The translations under genes and the position numbers were made by a program. 43,569 nt of DNA from a bacterium (GTDB taxonomy: Bacteria; Electryoneota; RPQS01), in NCBI GenBank assembly GCA_016721565.1, contig JADKHW010000058.1:1-43569 (forward strand). Direction: 5' to 3'. Below the pieces are notes generated by a model. That model saw only the letters and a list, made by a program, of their open reading frames with translations, was not told the origin of the DNA and searched no databases. This document shows positions 7,113-14,743 of this stretch, one piece after another. Within the stretch, counting starts at the first letter, position 1. Each line of letters opens with the position of its first letter.

Positions 7113-9398
7113 ATGTCCCGTTTCTGGATGATTTTGGCGGCCCTCTTTATAGCCGCAACCGTTTCTTTTGCCCAAGTCCCCGGCTCAGTCGTCTTCACCG
7201 AAGTGATGTATGACGACACCGCGAGCGCCGATGTGGAATGGGTCGAACTTCACAACACAACAGCCGCCGCAATTGACATTTCAGGCTGGGTTTGCTTGGA
7301 TGCCGGAGTCTATCCCGGTCCCGGCACTGAAGGTCAAATCGTGGTTCCGGCTGCAACAATTATTGGCGCAGGCGCCTACTTGGTTCTAAGTAAAGTTGCC
7401 CTTCCTGAAATCGCAGGCGAAGTCGTCGGCGCAGGAACCGCAAACTGGACACTCGGCAACAGCGGTGACAACCTCGCGCTCTACTCTGCCACAACGGGTG
7501 GAATTCTGATTGACGGTTCGTTGACGGTTCAATACCCTGACCTTGCCGCAACCAACGGCGGTAACACGATTGAAAAGTGTGACCCCAATGCCGCATGGTC
7601 AAGCGATCCTGCCGCCTGGCACGAATCCACAAATATCTTTGCCGCTGCTGGCCGTTACCGCAAGTGCACCCCGGGTTTTGCCAACAGCCCGTGTGCCGAC
7701 ACGACTCCGCCCACGGTGACCTCTTGCTCGGCAGTCACCAACACGCAAGTGGATATTCTCTTCAGCGAAACCGTGGAAATCACCACCGCTGAAAACGAAG
7801 CCAACTACGACGTGACTCCCGGTATCGGTGCACCGCTTTCCGCCGTCCGCGATGGTGTGAACCTTCGTTTGGTTCACCTCACCTTCGCGCCGCTGGCGAA
7901 CAACACCTACACGATTACGGTGAATGACGTTGCCGACCTCTTCGGCAACTTGACGGTTGACGGCATCTGCCAGTTCACCGTGAACATCACCGTTGGTCTA
8001 GGCGACGTCGTCATCACCGAAATCATGTATGATGACACCGCTTCCACCGATGCAGAGTGGGTTGAAATTCTGAATCAAACCAACGTGCCATTGGATATCT
8101 CCGGTTGGGTTCTGTCTGACGACGACGTCTATCCCGGCAATGGCGGCGAAGGCGTGATTGCAATTCCCGCCGGAACATTCATCGGCGCAGGCGCACGCGC
8201 GATTCTCGCTCGTGTTGATCTTCCGGTCATCACCGGCGAAATTATCTGCTCTCCCGTTATCGGTTCATGGACACTTGGCAACACAGGTGACAACCTCGCG
8301 CTGTTCACCTCCGCAACAGGTGGCCAGCTGGTCGATGGTTCGTTGACCGTGTTCTTCCCTGACCTTGCTTTCGGCAATGCGGGTAACTCGATTGAAAAGT
8401 GTAATCCTGATGCAGGTTGGTCGGGCGATCCGGCTGAGTGGACGGAAACCAAAATTTCCTACGCCACCGTTGGCCAGTATCGTCATTGCACGCCGTACGA
8501 TCAAGGCTTCTGTTGCCCGGATCCGGCTGCCGGAACGATTTCGCTTTCCACCTATGGCCCGCCGTCGTGGATTTACACCTTGACTCACGTCAGCGGTTGT
8601 ATTGACCGTGTCATCTTCACGAATTTCTGTGCAGGCACGGTTGGTTCGGTATCTTCCGAAGCAACAACGTATTGGACGGTTCTCCCCGGTGGCGACGGAA
8701 ATGATGGTGATTCAATCATCTTCGTTGCGGCGCAGCCGCTCAATTTCGGTTCGGTCACAGGTTTCATGCTCTATCATCCGTCGTGCCAAGACAGTGTGAA
8801 CTGGACAGCAGGCGGCAACTCTGGTCAAGTGGATGGTCCGTTGCCTATTGAATTCAACAGCTTCTCAGCCGTTGCCGGTGATGCAGAAGTGCAGTTGAAC
8901 TGGAGCACGGCTTCGGAATCTGATTTGGACAAGTTTGAAGTTCGTCGTGATGGTGAGCTGTTGGCTCGTGTTGAGGCTCGTAATGCCGAAGCCGGTGCGA
9001 CCTACACCTACACCGATGCAACCGTTTCCAACGACGTTTCCTACAGCTACGAGCTGTCGGTGATTTCGGTGAATGGCGAGCGCGAAGTTTTGGCTACTGA
9101 ATCTGCCACGCCAAGAAGCGATAATTCGCTTGTGACGGAGTTTGCTCTGCGTCAGAACTACCCGAATCCGTTTAACCCGGAAACTTCGATTCGTTTTGAT
9201 TTGGCTGAGAATTCGCTTGTGACCTTGACGGTCTATAACGTCGCGGGTCAAGAGGTTGCTACCCTTGTGAATGGCAACTTGAATGCAGGCTCACACGCAG
9301 TGAACTTTGACGGCGCAAATCTCACGAGTGGTGTCTATCTCTATCGCTTGACAGCAGGCGAATTCACTTCGACGATGAAAATGGTCTTGATGAAATAA
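7113..9398 (+). CDS. Secreted lamin-tail-domain protein with T9SS sorting tail
   Basis: Intact 761-aa protein. The signal peptide is residues 1-20 (ending VSFA-QV). Two lamin-tail domains (LTD) lie at about 22-160 and 295-440, with matching signatures TEVMYDDTASADVEWVELHN and TEIMYDDTASTDAEWVEILN. An SbsA/Big_5-type Ig-like domain lies between them (DTTPPTVTSCSAV..., ~197-290). A fibronectin-III-like module is at ~580-665 (VQLNWSTASESDLDKFEV). The sorting domain is 676-761 (YPNPFNPETSIRFDL ... MKMVLMK). LTDs in bacteria are found on surface proteins and secreted nucleases; no nuclease domain is visible here. ATG 7113 is preceded by GGAGG. The last 85 residues are almost the same as in the next gene. 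Likely a surface or released structural protein. Confidence 0.9.
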   Translation: MSRFWMILAALFIAATVSFAQVPGSVVFTEVMYDDTASADVEWVELHNTTAAAIDISGWVCLDAGVYPGPGTEGQIVVPAATIIGAGAYLVLSKVALPEIAGEVVGAGTANWTLGNSGDNLALYSATTGGILIDGSLTVQYPDLAATNGGNTIEKCDPNAAWSSDPAAWHESTNIFAAAGRYRKCTPGFANSPCADTTPPTVTSCSAVTNTQVDILFSETVEITTAENEANYDVTPGIGAPLSAVRDGVNLRLVHLTFAPLANNTYTITVNDVADLFGNLTVDGICQFTVNITVGLGDVVITEIMYDDTASTDAEWVEILNQTNVPLDISGWVLSDDDVYPGNGGEGVIAIPAGTFIGAGARAILARVDLPVITGEIICSPVIGSWTLGNTGDNLALFTSATGGQLVDGSLTVFFPDLAFGNAGNSIEKCNPDAGWSGDPAEWTETKISYATVGQYRHCTPYDQGFCCPDPAAGTISLSTYGPPSWIYTLTHVSGCIDRVIFTNFCAGTVGSVSSEATTYWTVLPGGDGNDGDSIIFVAAQPLNFGSVTGFMLYHPSCQDSVNWTAGGNSGQVDGPLPIEFNSFSAVAGDAEVQLNWSTASESDLDKFEVRRDGELLARVEARNAEAGATYTYTDATVSNDVSYSYELSVISVNGEREVLATESATPRSDNSLVTEFALRQNYPNPFNPETSIRFDLAENSLVTLTVYNVAGQEVATLVNGNLNAGSHAVNFDGANLTSGVYLYRLTAGEFTSTMKMVLMK

Positions 9399-9438
9399 GT
9401 GCGTTAGCGAACGTTCTTTTACTATCGCGTTCTTTTGA

Positions 9439-9480
9439 GCAAACGCGGGATAGCAATATCCCGCGTTTGCTGTTCCTTTT
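9439..9480 (+). terminator. Rho-independent terminator
   Basis: A perfect 14-bp stem, GCAAACGCGGGATA (9439-9452), loop GCAA, TATCCCGCGTTTGC (9457-9470), is followed by TGTTCCTTTT. It lies 40 bases after the stop of the lamin-tail gene and 46 bases before the next ribosome binding site. Confidence 0.88.
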
Positions 9481-9525
9481 AATTTGCGATTTCTTTTCAC
9501 TCCACACTCCTCACTCGGGGGCCTC

Positions 9526-12500
9526 ATGAAGATTGCTTTTCGTGTTTCGCCAAGTTTCGCGATCCTCACGATCCTTTGCACATTCTTTCTCATGACGTTG
9601 CAACCTGCGCTGGCTGCCAAGAAAGTTCCGCTCAAGTACAACATTAACGAGATTAAGCAGATGACGGGCAATCCCATTCGGGAGTTGCCGGACAGCGTGG
9701 TTTGGGCACAGCACTTCTCTGCTTCACCGGCTTGCAGTGTGGCGAATGACAAAACGGATTATTACGACTATCCGATATGCGCACCGATGACAGGGAATTT
9801 CCTGTTGAAATTCAAAGTAGGATCGTGCGCGCTCTCGACGACATTGGCCAATCGTTACCCTTACGTGCAGTTGTGGTACCGCTATCCGGGTACGACGACG
9901 GAGTGGACGAAATCGAAACAACAAAAGGGATCGACCGAAACCGAGCCGATTTTCTCTGTGGCTTCACCGGGCAAGGAGGGCGCGCGCGCGTTGGATTTGT
10001 GGATTCAGATTAACGAACTCGGACCGGAAGCATGTAGCAAAACCGTGGTACAACAGCTACAGCGAAGAGTGCTTTCAACTTTTGCTGAGACGGTTCCCGC
10101 AGAAGGAACTTTGCCGAACAAGCGGTATTGGTTTGATCGGGCCTGCTGGTGGGCGCACGGCCAAAGAGATACCGTGTTGTCAATTCGCGCGATTCGAGAC
10201 GGATTCTATGCGAACAATCAAGCCGTGCAGGTCATCTATCTTGATCGTTATCGCGATTGGAAGGAACTCTTGCCGCCTGTGGCTGGAAGCAATGACGCGA
10301 ATTGCGTGACGTTTTCGGATGTGCTGGTAAATGTTTGCCGCGTCACGGGTTTAACGGGATTTGTGCAAAGACAAACTTCGTTTGTGGGTGATCCGCTGTT
10401 TATTACCACGGCATCACCTTGTTTGGATCCGAATTTTCCGGGTATGGCAAGAAGGACAACGACTGCTGACGGAACAGAAGACCGTTATGTCTTCACGATG
10501 CACGATCTGCGAGAGTTTGGCGGGCGATATTACGACGCGACATTTGGCAACAGCTATCCCAATCGCACGCAGTTCGTTGCGGCTACTCAAACGTCAGGCA
10601 GTACGTTCACAAACGACTTCAGGTTATTCACCGCTCCCAAGCGCGGTGGAAATCCTTATGACGCGAATTGGGGGCACTATGCCTATCGCATCGTGATGCC
10701 TGCTCCGCCGGTGACAGAACCAACGGATCGTCCGGTTGCTCTTAAGGGCACGAACGATATGCATGTGAGTTCGGCGCTGCTTTCGTTCAATCCCGGATCG
10801 ACGACGTTTGGCGTGGCAGATTTGAATTTCGACGGCTACTATGATCAACTTTTCGCCGACGTGGATGTGAACGTCACTGCGCCGGGTGATTTCTTCATCA
10901 TCGCGGCTTTGATGAAAGATGACTCGATGATTACTTCGCGCAAGTCATTCTATAGCGCGGGTATGTCCACGGCTGATTTATCGGGCGGACCGGGCACGTT
11001 GAGCGCGCATTTGGAATTTTCGGGCGAAGATATTCAGAAGTCAGGCTACAACGCTCCTTATCGCTTGATTGCGTATGCGTATAACACAGGCATCGCGGCA
11101 GACTCGCTTGACCCTGAAGATTCGTTGGATGTGTCTTCAAGCTCCGGTTTGTTTGCCAGCCAATTTGGTGAATTACAGGCCTATTTAACCGGAGCGGTTG
11201 ATAACGCCGTCAACACGGACGCGGTGGCGGGTTATAACGTCATTCGCAATGATGTTACCGTTTCAGTGCGCCGATCCGGTCTCTACAAACTATACGCAGT
11301 GGCGTCGAAGGATACATTCCAAGTGCTTGCGTATGGCGAAACTGATCCGATCTATCTTGGGCCGGGAGTTTCGATTGTGCAGGTGGATATTCCGGGCGCT
11401 CCGATTCGCAAATCCGGTCAGAACGGGCCGTATGGCTTGACGATTGGTATTGAGAGCGGCGATGGATTGCCGATTCACGTTCTGGATTACAACTCTCAGA
11501 TCTATAGCGCGTCGAGTTTTGATTTGGCGACGCTGCATCTTGCGCCGGACAGCAGCCACAGCGACATGGGTATGGACACGGGCGGAGATCCGGACTTTGA
11601 GTCGCTGCGGATGCAGATGAATTTTGAGGCCGACGCGCCCGGTAGCTTCACGTTGACAGCAGGACTTGCAGATGCCGCTGAAAATATCGTTGTTGAAGGC
11701 GAATCCACATATACGGTTGGCGCGGGACCCAATCTGCTGACAATTGATTTTGGCGGCGCATCGATTTCGGGATTTGGCTCTGATGGTCCGTACAGTTTGG
11801 CCTATGTGGTGGTACGGGACACGCTGCGCAACCGGATTGACGTGATTGAACCTCACTTCTTGACCGGACCGTATCAGGCAGATGATTTCAATCGCGATTG
11901 TGATACGACAAACTATTGTGCCGACCCGATTCATGTTCCGGGTGTGCTGCAATATTCATACACCGCGCACACATGCTGTGCAACCGACCCGATTCCCTGT
12001 ATTCCTGCTACGGGATGTGCGGACACGTGTATGTCGTGCTCGGACAGTTGCTATTGTTCCGGGCCGGACGTGATCTATTTGGTCAATCTTGCTTCTGCTG
12101 CGACTTGCACGCTGTCCGTTGAGGGTCCCTTCTCTACTGACGAGCAGTTGATGATCTTTACCGATTGCTCGAATCCGATGGGAAGCTGCATAGCGGCATC
12201 CGACAGCGGACAAGATACGCCGGGCGGTGAAGAGTTGATTCTCACACTGCCTGCGGGTATTTACTATGTTTCCACTTCGATTCACGGTGAATGTGGAGAT
12301 TTGACCTTAGAGATCAGAAGCGATCAAACGTTGGATGTAGAACTTGCTTCGTTTGAGTTGATTAGCGGCGACGGCGAAGTTCAAGTGTTGTGGAGCACGG
12401 CTTCTGAATCTGATTTGGATCACTTTGAAATTCTTCGCAACGGTCAACTGTTCCATAGTCAAGAAGCGGCGAATGCGGCTTCAGGCACCAACTATGCTTG

Positions 12501-12888
12501 GTTGGATGAAAATGCAGTAAACGATATCACGTACACATACTCACTCATTGCGGTTGAGATGGACGGAGCGCGGTCGGAGCTTGCAAGTGAAACGGTTACT
12601 CCTTCTGCAAATTCAGAAGTGATTACGGAATTCGCACTCTATCCAAACTTCCCGAATCCGTTTAATCCGGAGACTTCGATTCGTTTTGATTTGGCCGAGA
12701 ATTCACTTGTGACCTTGACGATCTACAATATCACCGGTCAAGAAGTTGCCAAGCTCGTGAACGGCAACTTGAACGCGGGATCGCACACCGTGAATTTTGA
12801 CGGCGCAAATCTTACAAGTGGTGTCTATCTCTATCGCTTGACGGCAGGTGAGTTCACTTCGACGATGAAGATGGTCTTGATGAAATAA
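9526..12888 (+). CDS. Large T9SS-sorted secreted protein with possible transglutaminase-like core
   Basis: 1,120 aa. I chose ATG 9526 over the in-frame ATG 9484 because it starts a clean signal peptide (MKIAFRVSPSFAILTILCTF ... ALA-AKK) and follows a G-rich ribosome site. Residues ~250-345 resemble a transglutaminase-like fold: Cys260 in NCVTFSDVLVNVCRVTGL, His326 in FTMHDLREFGGRYYDATFG and Asp337, in the family's Cys-His-Asp order. Residues ~400-780 are all-beta repeats of unknown type. A cysteine-rich segment is at ~788-845 (many CC/CxxC), then a fibronectin-III-like module (~938) and a sorting tail (1035-1120, FPNPFNPETSIRFDL). The fold call is by eye and the domain could be inactive. Secreted via Sec and T9SS. 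Confidence 0.88.
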   Translation: MKIAFRVSPSFAILTILCTFFLMTLQPALAAKKVPLKYNINEIKQMTGNPIRELPDSVVWAQHFSASPACSVANDKTDYYDYPICAPMTGNFLLKFKVGSCALSTTLANRYPYVQLWYRYPGTTTEWTKSKQQKGSTETEPIFSVASPGKEGARALDLWIQINELGPEACSKTVVQQLQRRVLSTFAETVPAEGTLPNKRYWFDRACWWAHGQRDTVLSIRAIRDGFYANNQAVQVIYLDRYRDWKELLPPVAGSNDANCVTFSDVLVNVCRVTGLTGFVQRQTSFVGDPLFITTASPCLDPNFPGMARRTTTADGTEDRYVFTMHDLREFGGRYYDATFGNSYPNRTQFVAATQTSGSTFTNDFRLFTAPKRGGNPYDANWGHYAYRIVMPAPPVTEPTDRPVALKGTNDMHVSSALLSFNPGSTTFGVADLNFDGYYDQLFADVDVNVTAPGDFFIIAALMKDDSMITSRKSFYSAGMSTADLSGGPGTLSAHLEFSGEDIQKSGYNAPYRLIAYAYNTGIAADSLDPEDSLDVSSSSGLFASQFGELQAYLTGAVDNAVNTDAVAGYNVIRNDVTVSVRRSGLYKLYAVASKDTFQVLAYGETDPIYLGPGVSIVQVDIPGAPIRKSGQNGPYGLTIGIESGDGLPIHVLDYNSQIYSASSFDLATLHLAPDSSHSDMGMDTGGDPDFESLRMQMNFEADAPGSFTLTAGLADAAENIVVEGESTYTVGAGPNLLTIDFGGASISGFGSDGPYSLAYVVVRDTLRNRIDVIEPHFLTGPYQADDFNRDCDTTNYCADPIHVPGVLQYSYTAHTCCATDPIPCIPATGCADTCMSCSDSCYCSGPDVIYLVNLASAATCTLSVEGPFSTDEQLMIFTDCSNPMGSCIAASDSGQDTPGGEELILTLPAGIYYVSTSIHGECGDLTLEIRSDQTLDVELASFELISGDGEVQVLWSTASESDLDHFEILRNGQLFHSQEAANAASGTNYAWLDENAVNDITYTYSLIAVEMDGARSELASETVTPSANSEVITEFALYPNFPNPFNPETSIRFDLAENSLVTLTIYNITGQEVAKLVNGNLNAGSHTVNFDGANLTSGVYLYRLTAGEFTSTMKMVLMK

Positions 12889-12936
12889 CCAGCGTGAACG
12901 CTGGACCCATTGCGCTGGCGCAGTGGCTTGGAATAT

Positions 12937-12970
12937 AAAGCGGGGCGAACCATCTGGTTCGCCCCGCTTT
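12937..12970 (+). terminator. Terminator-like perfect hairpin (GCGGGGC type)
   Basis: Perfect 16-bp arms, AAAGCGGGGCGAACCA (12937-12952) and TGGTTCGCCCCGCTTT (12955-12970), lie 49 bases after the stop of the preceding gene. A smaller stem CCAGCG/CGCTGG directly abuts the stop (12889-12904). The A/T ends allow termination in either direction. Confidence 0.7.
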
Positions 12971-13050
12971 ACTTTACAGAAAACTCATATGGAACACACT
13001 CGGTTTTGACAATCGTGTGTCTTCTGCATGCACGAAACGTTGAGGTGGAT

Positions 13051-13704
13051 ATGCAGGCTGGACAAAGCAGAGTCTTTTCGGTCGGACCAAGTCGTAACGA
13101 TACGCTAACATTGAAGGCCGCAAGTATGGCGGCATCGGTGGCGGATCATATTTTGTCGTTTCCGAAAGCGGAGAAGTTCTATAACTCTGTAGCAGAACGC
13201 GAAACAGGGTCAGGATTCTGTAAGGATATTCTCAACCGCTTGGACTTGAAAATTCAAGTATCGGATGAAGATTTGAGCCGCGTTCCTACGAGCGGAGCCT
13301 CGGTTGTGGTGGCGAATCATCCGTTCGGTTTGCTTGACCCGATGATATTATATGTGACGCTGCGCGCGATACGGCCTGACGTGAAGGTGCTGACAAACTT
13401 CATGCTGTCGAGGCTGCGCGAACTGCACGACTTTTGTATTTTTGTCGATCCGTTTGGGGGGCCGCAGGCCGCGAAGCAAAATGCAAAGGCTGTGCGCGAG
13501 ACGATGGAGTGGCTGCGTGACGGGGGAATGGTGGTGATGTTTCCAGCGGAGGTTGCGGATGACGCCATTGGCAGGGACGGGTGGAGTCGTGGCGCGGTTT
13601 GCGGAAGGGCTCGTTGTGCCGGTTTGTTAAGGGACGAATTGTCCGGTGTTTCATTTGGCGGGATTGGTGCATCCAAGATTGCGGACAGCACTCTTGCCAC
13701 ATGA
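13051..13704 (+). CDS. PlsC-type acyltransferase / GNAT fusion, N-terminal piece
   Basis: First piece of a COG3176-type 'putative hemolysin' lipid acyltransferase spanning 13051-14743. Such proteins join a PlsC-like glycerolipid acyltransferase to a GNAT-like acyltransferase and act at the inner membrane, for example in ornithine-lipid synthesis. Here the PlsC half shows the catalytic block VVVANHPFGLLDPMIL (residues ~87-102), FVDPFGG, and the FPAE strand with a GxVVMFPAEV pattern. ATG 13051 is preceded by GAGG, so I prefer it to the upstream ATG at 12910. The real frame ends near 13585; residues after DDAIGRDGW are out of frame. Substrate not provable from sequence. Confidence 0.8.
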   Translation: MQAGQSRVFSVGPSRNDTLTLKAASMAASVADHILSFPKAEKFYNSVAERETGSGFCKDILNRLDLKIQVSDEDLSRVPTSGASVVVANHPFGLLDPMILYVTLRAIRPDVKVLTNFMLSRLRELHDFCIFVDPFGGPQAAKQNAKAVRETMEWLRDGGMVVMFPAEVADDAIGRDGWSRGAVCGRARCAGLLRDELSGVSFGGIGASKIADSTLAT

Positions 13705-14134
13705 ACTTCTGAACAAACGCAATATGGAGATTAAGCTTGCCATCGGTCACACGATTCCGGCAAGCACGTTAGAAGAGTTTAGTTCGGATGAAGAGGCGAC
13801 GAGCTATTTGAGGCAGCGCACGTTTCATCTGAAGAACCGTTGGAAATTCCGTCCGATCGCGGGCATGCCGCAAAGAGTTTGCCGCCTGTGCAAGAGCATC
13901 CGGGCCTTACGCTCTCCGAACGAGGTAGAAAGACTTCCGCGGGATGGGTGGGGCGGGAGATATGGGGGTTGTGGCGAGGCACGGCAGATTCGGAGATGCT
14001 GCTTGAAATCGGAAGGCAGCGTGAAATCGCGTTTCGGCAGTGTGGTGAAGGCAGCGGACTGCCGCTTGACTTGGACCCGTTTGACCAGCAATATCTGCAT
14101 CTGTTCAGTTGGAGCCGCGCCGACAAAGAGTTGA
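13646..14134 (+). CDS. Acyltransferase fusion, second piece (real only to ~13845)
   Basis: This frame continues the acyltransferase: upstream in the same frame VARFAEGLVVPV can be read, then FHLAGLVHPRLRTALLPHELL, then EIKLAIGHTIPASTLEEF and ATSYLRQRTFHLKNR. That is the expected C-terminal half of the PlsC-like domain and its linker. After about 13845 the reading moves to the frame of the third piece, so the rest of this open frame is spurious. A TAA at 13626-13628 interrupts the frame near its 5' end at a TTAAGGG run, again suggesting an indel. Confidence 0.65.
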   Translation: MFHLAGLVHPRLRTALLPHELLNKRNMEIKLAIGHTIPASTLEEFSSDEEATSYLRQRTFHLKNRWKFRPIAGMPQRVCRLCKSIRALRSPNEVERLPRDGWGGRYGGCGEARQIRRCCLKSEGSVKSRFGSVVKAADCRLTWTRLTSNICICSVGAAPTKS

Positions 14135-14487
14135 TTGGCGCTTACAGGCTTGCGCCGACGGACAAATTGAAGGCGCGTGACGGGCTATATGTTCAGACGC
14201 TGTTCAAAATTCATCCTCGATTGATGGATCAACTGCGACCAGGATTGGAGATGGGCAGAAGCTTTGTGCGCGCAAAATATCAGCGTTCGCCTGCGGCGCT
14301 GGCGTTGTTGTGGAAAGGGATTGCGCGCTTTGTGAGTTTGCATCCGCAATACTCACTGTTGTTCGGACCAGTCTCGATAAGCAAGGAGTACGAAGCGGCT
14401 TCACAGCAGATGATTGTGCATTCTGGGGCGCATTGTCACGAACAGGGGGGTGGGGTGAAGCCGTTTAGGCGTGGAACCTCCCGTTGA
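13840..14487 (+). CDS. Acyltransferase fusion, GNAT-like half
   Basis: Third piece of the same gene. It contains the hemolysin/N-acyltransferase-like half: REIAFRQCGEGSGLPLDLDP, then FDQQYLHLFSWSRADKELIG with AYRLAPTD, then GRSFVRAKYQRSPAALALLW and LFGPVSISKEYEA, all hallmarks of COG3176 proteins. Homologues in this family transfer a hydroxyacyl group from ACP to an amino head group. Frame is lost near 14440 at GGGGGGTGGGG. No independent start codon context supports it as a separate gene. Confidence 0.75.
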   Translation: MEIPSDRGHAAKSLPPVQEHPGLTLSERGRKTSAGWVGREIWGLWRGTADSEMLLEIGRQREIAFRQCGEGSGLPLDLDPFDQQYLHLFSWSRADKELIGAYRLAPTDKLKARDGLYVQTLFKIHPRLMDQLRPGLEMGRSFVRAKYQRSPAALALLWKGIARFVSLHPQYSLLFGPVSISKEYEAASQQMIVHSGAHCHEQGGGVKPFRRGTSR

Positions 14488-14743
14488 CGGAAGATTACCG
14501 TTGTTGAAACCGCTTCGATGGATGAACTTTCAACTGGTGGCTGATCTTGACGACGGCAGGGGCCGGTGTTGGTCGGGAATATTAGGCTCGGCGGAAGATG
14601 CTCGGATTCAATGTGGATCGAGGGGGGGGGGGGGGAAGATTCGGGGCAAGACCCCCACACGAGGACAGGCCGGGGGGGGGGGCCCCTGCAGGCGTGTTAA
14701 GCACTGTTGTGACGCAAGCGCTTTGATTCATTATGGCCCGTAA
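14471..14743 (+). CDS. Acyltransferase fusion, C-terminal piece
   Basis: This piece continues as LLKPLRWMNFQLVADLDD, then (in a neighbouring frame) KMLGFNVD, both typical of the last ~100 residues of this family. It ends in HYGP at TAA 14741-14743. Two long G runs (14 and 11 bases) between 14622 and 14682 scramble the middle, so the protein sequence there cannot be recovered. The stop overlaps the opposite-strand stop of the next gene by 13 bases. Confidence 0.55.
   Translation: MEPPVDGRLPLLKPLRWMNFQLVADLDDGRGRCWSGILGSAEDARIQCGSRGGGGKIRGKTPTRGQAGGGGPCRRVKHCCDASALIHYGP
14622..14682. other. Two long G homopolymers (14 and 11 G)
   Basis: G runs at 14622-14635 and 14672-14682 sit inside the damaged 3' end of the acyltransferase gene. 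Nothing similar occurs elsewhere in the window. They look like base-calling artefacts. A contingency tract for phase variation is the alternative, but other indels in the same gene are not at such runs. Confidence 0.6.

Noticed and set aside
13006..13034. TTGACA at 13006 as promoter of the acyltransferase
   Set aside because: No acceptable -10 box at 15-19 bases (TGCATG/GCACGA).
14622..14682. Phase-variable poly-G switch
   Set aside because: The same gene has other frame breaks away from the runs, so artefact is simpler; kept only as a low-interest finding.
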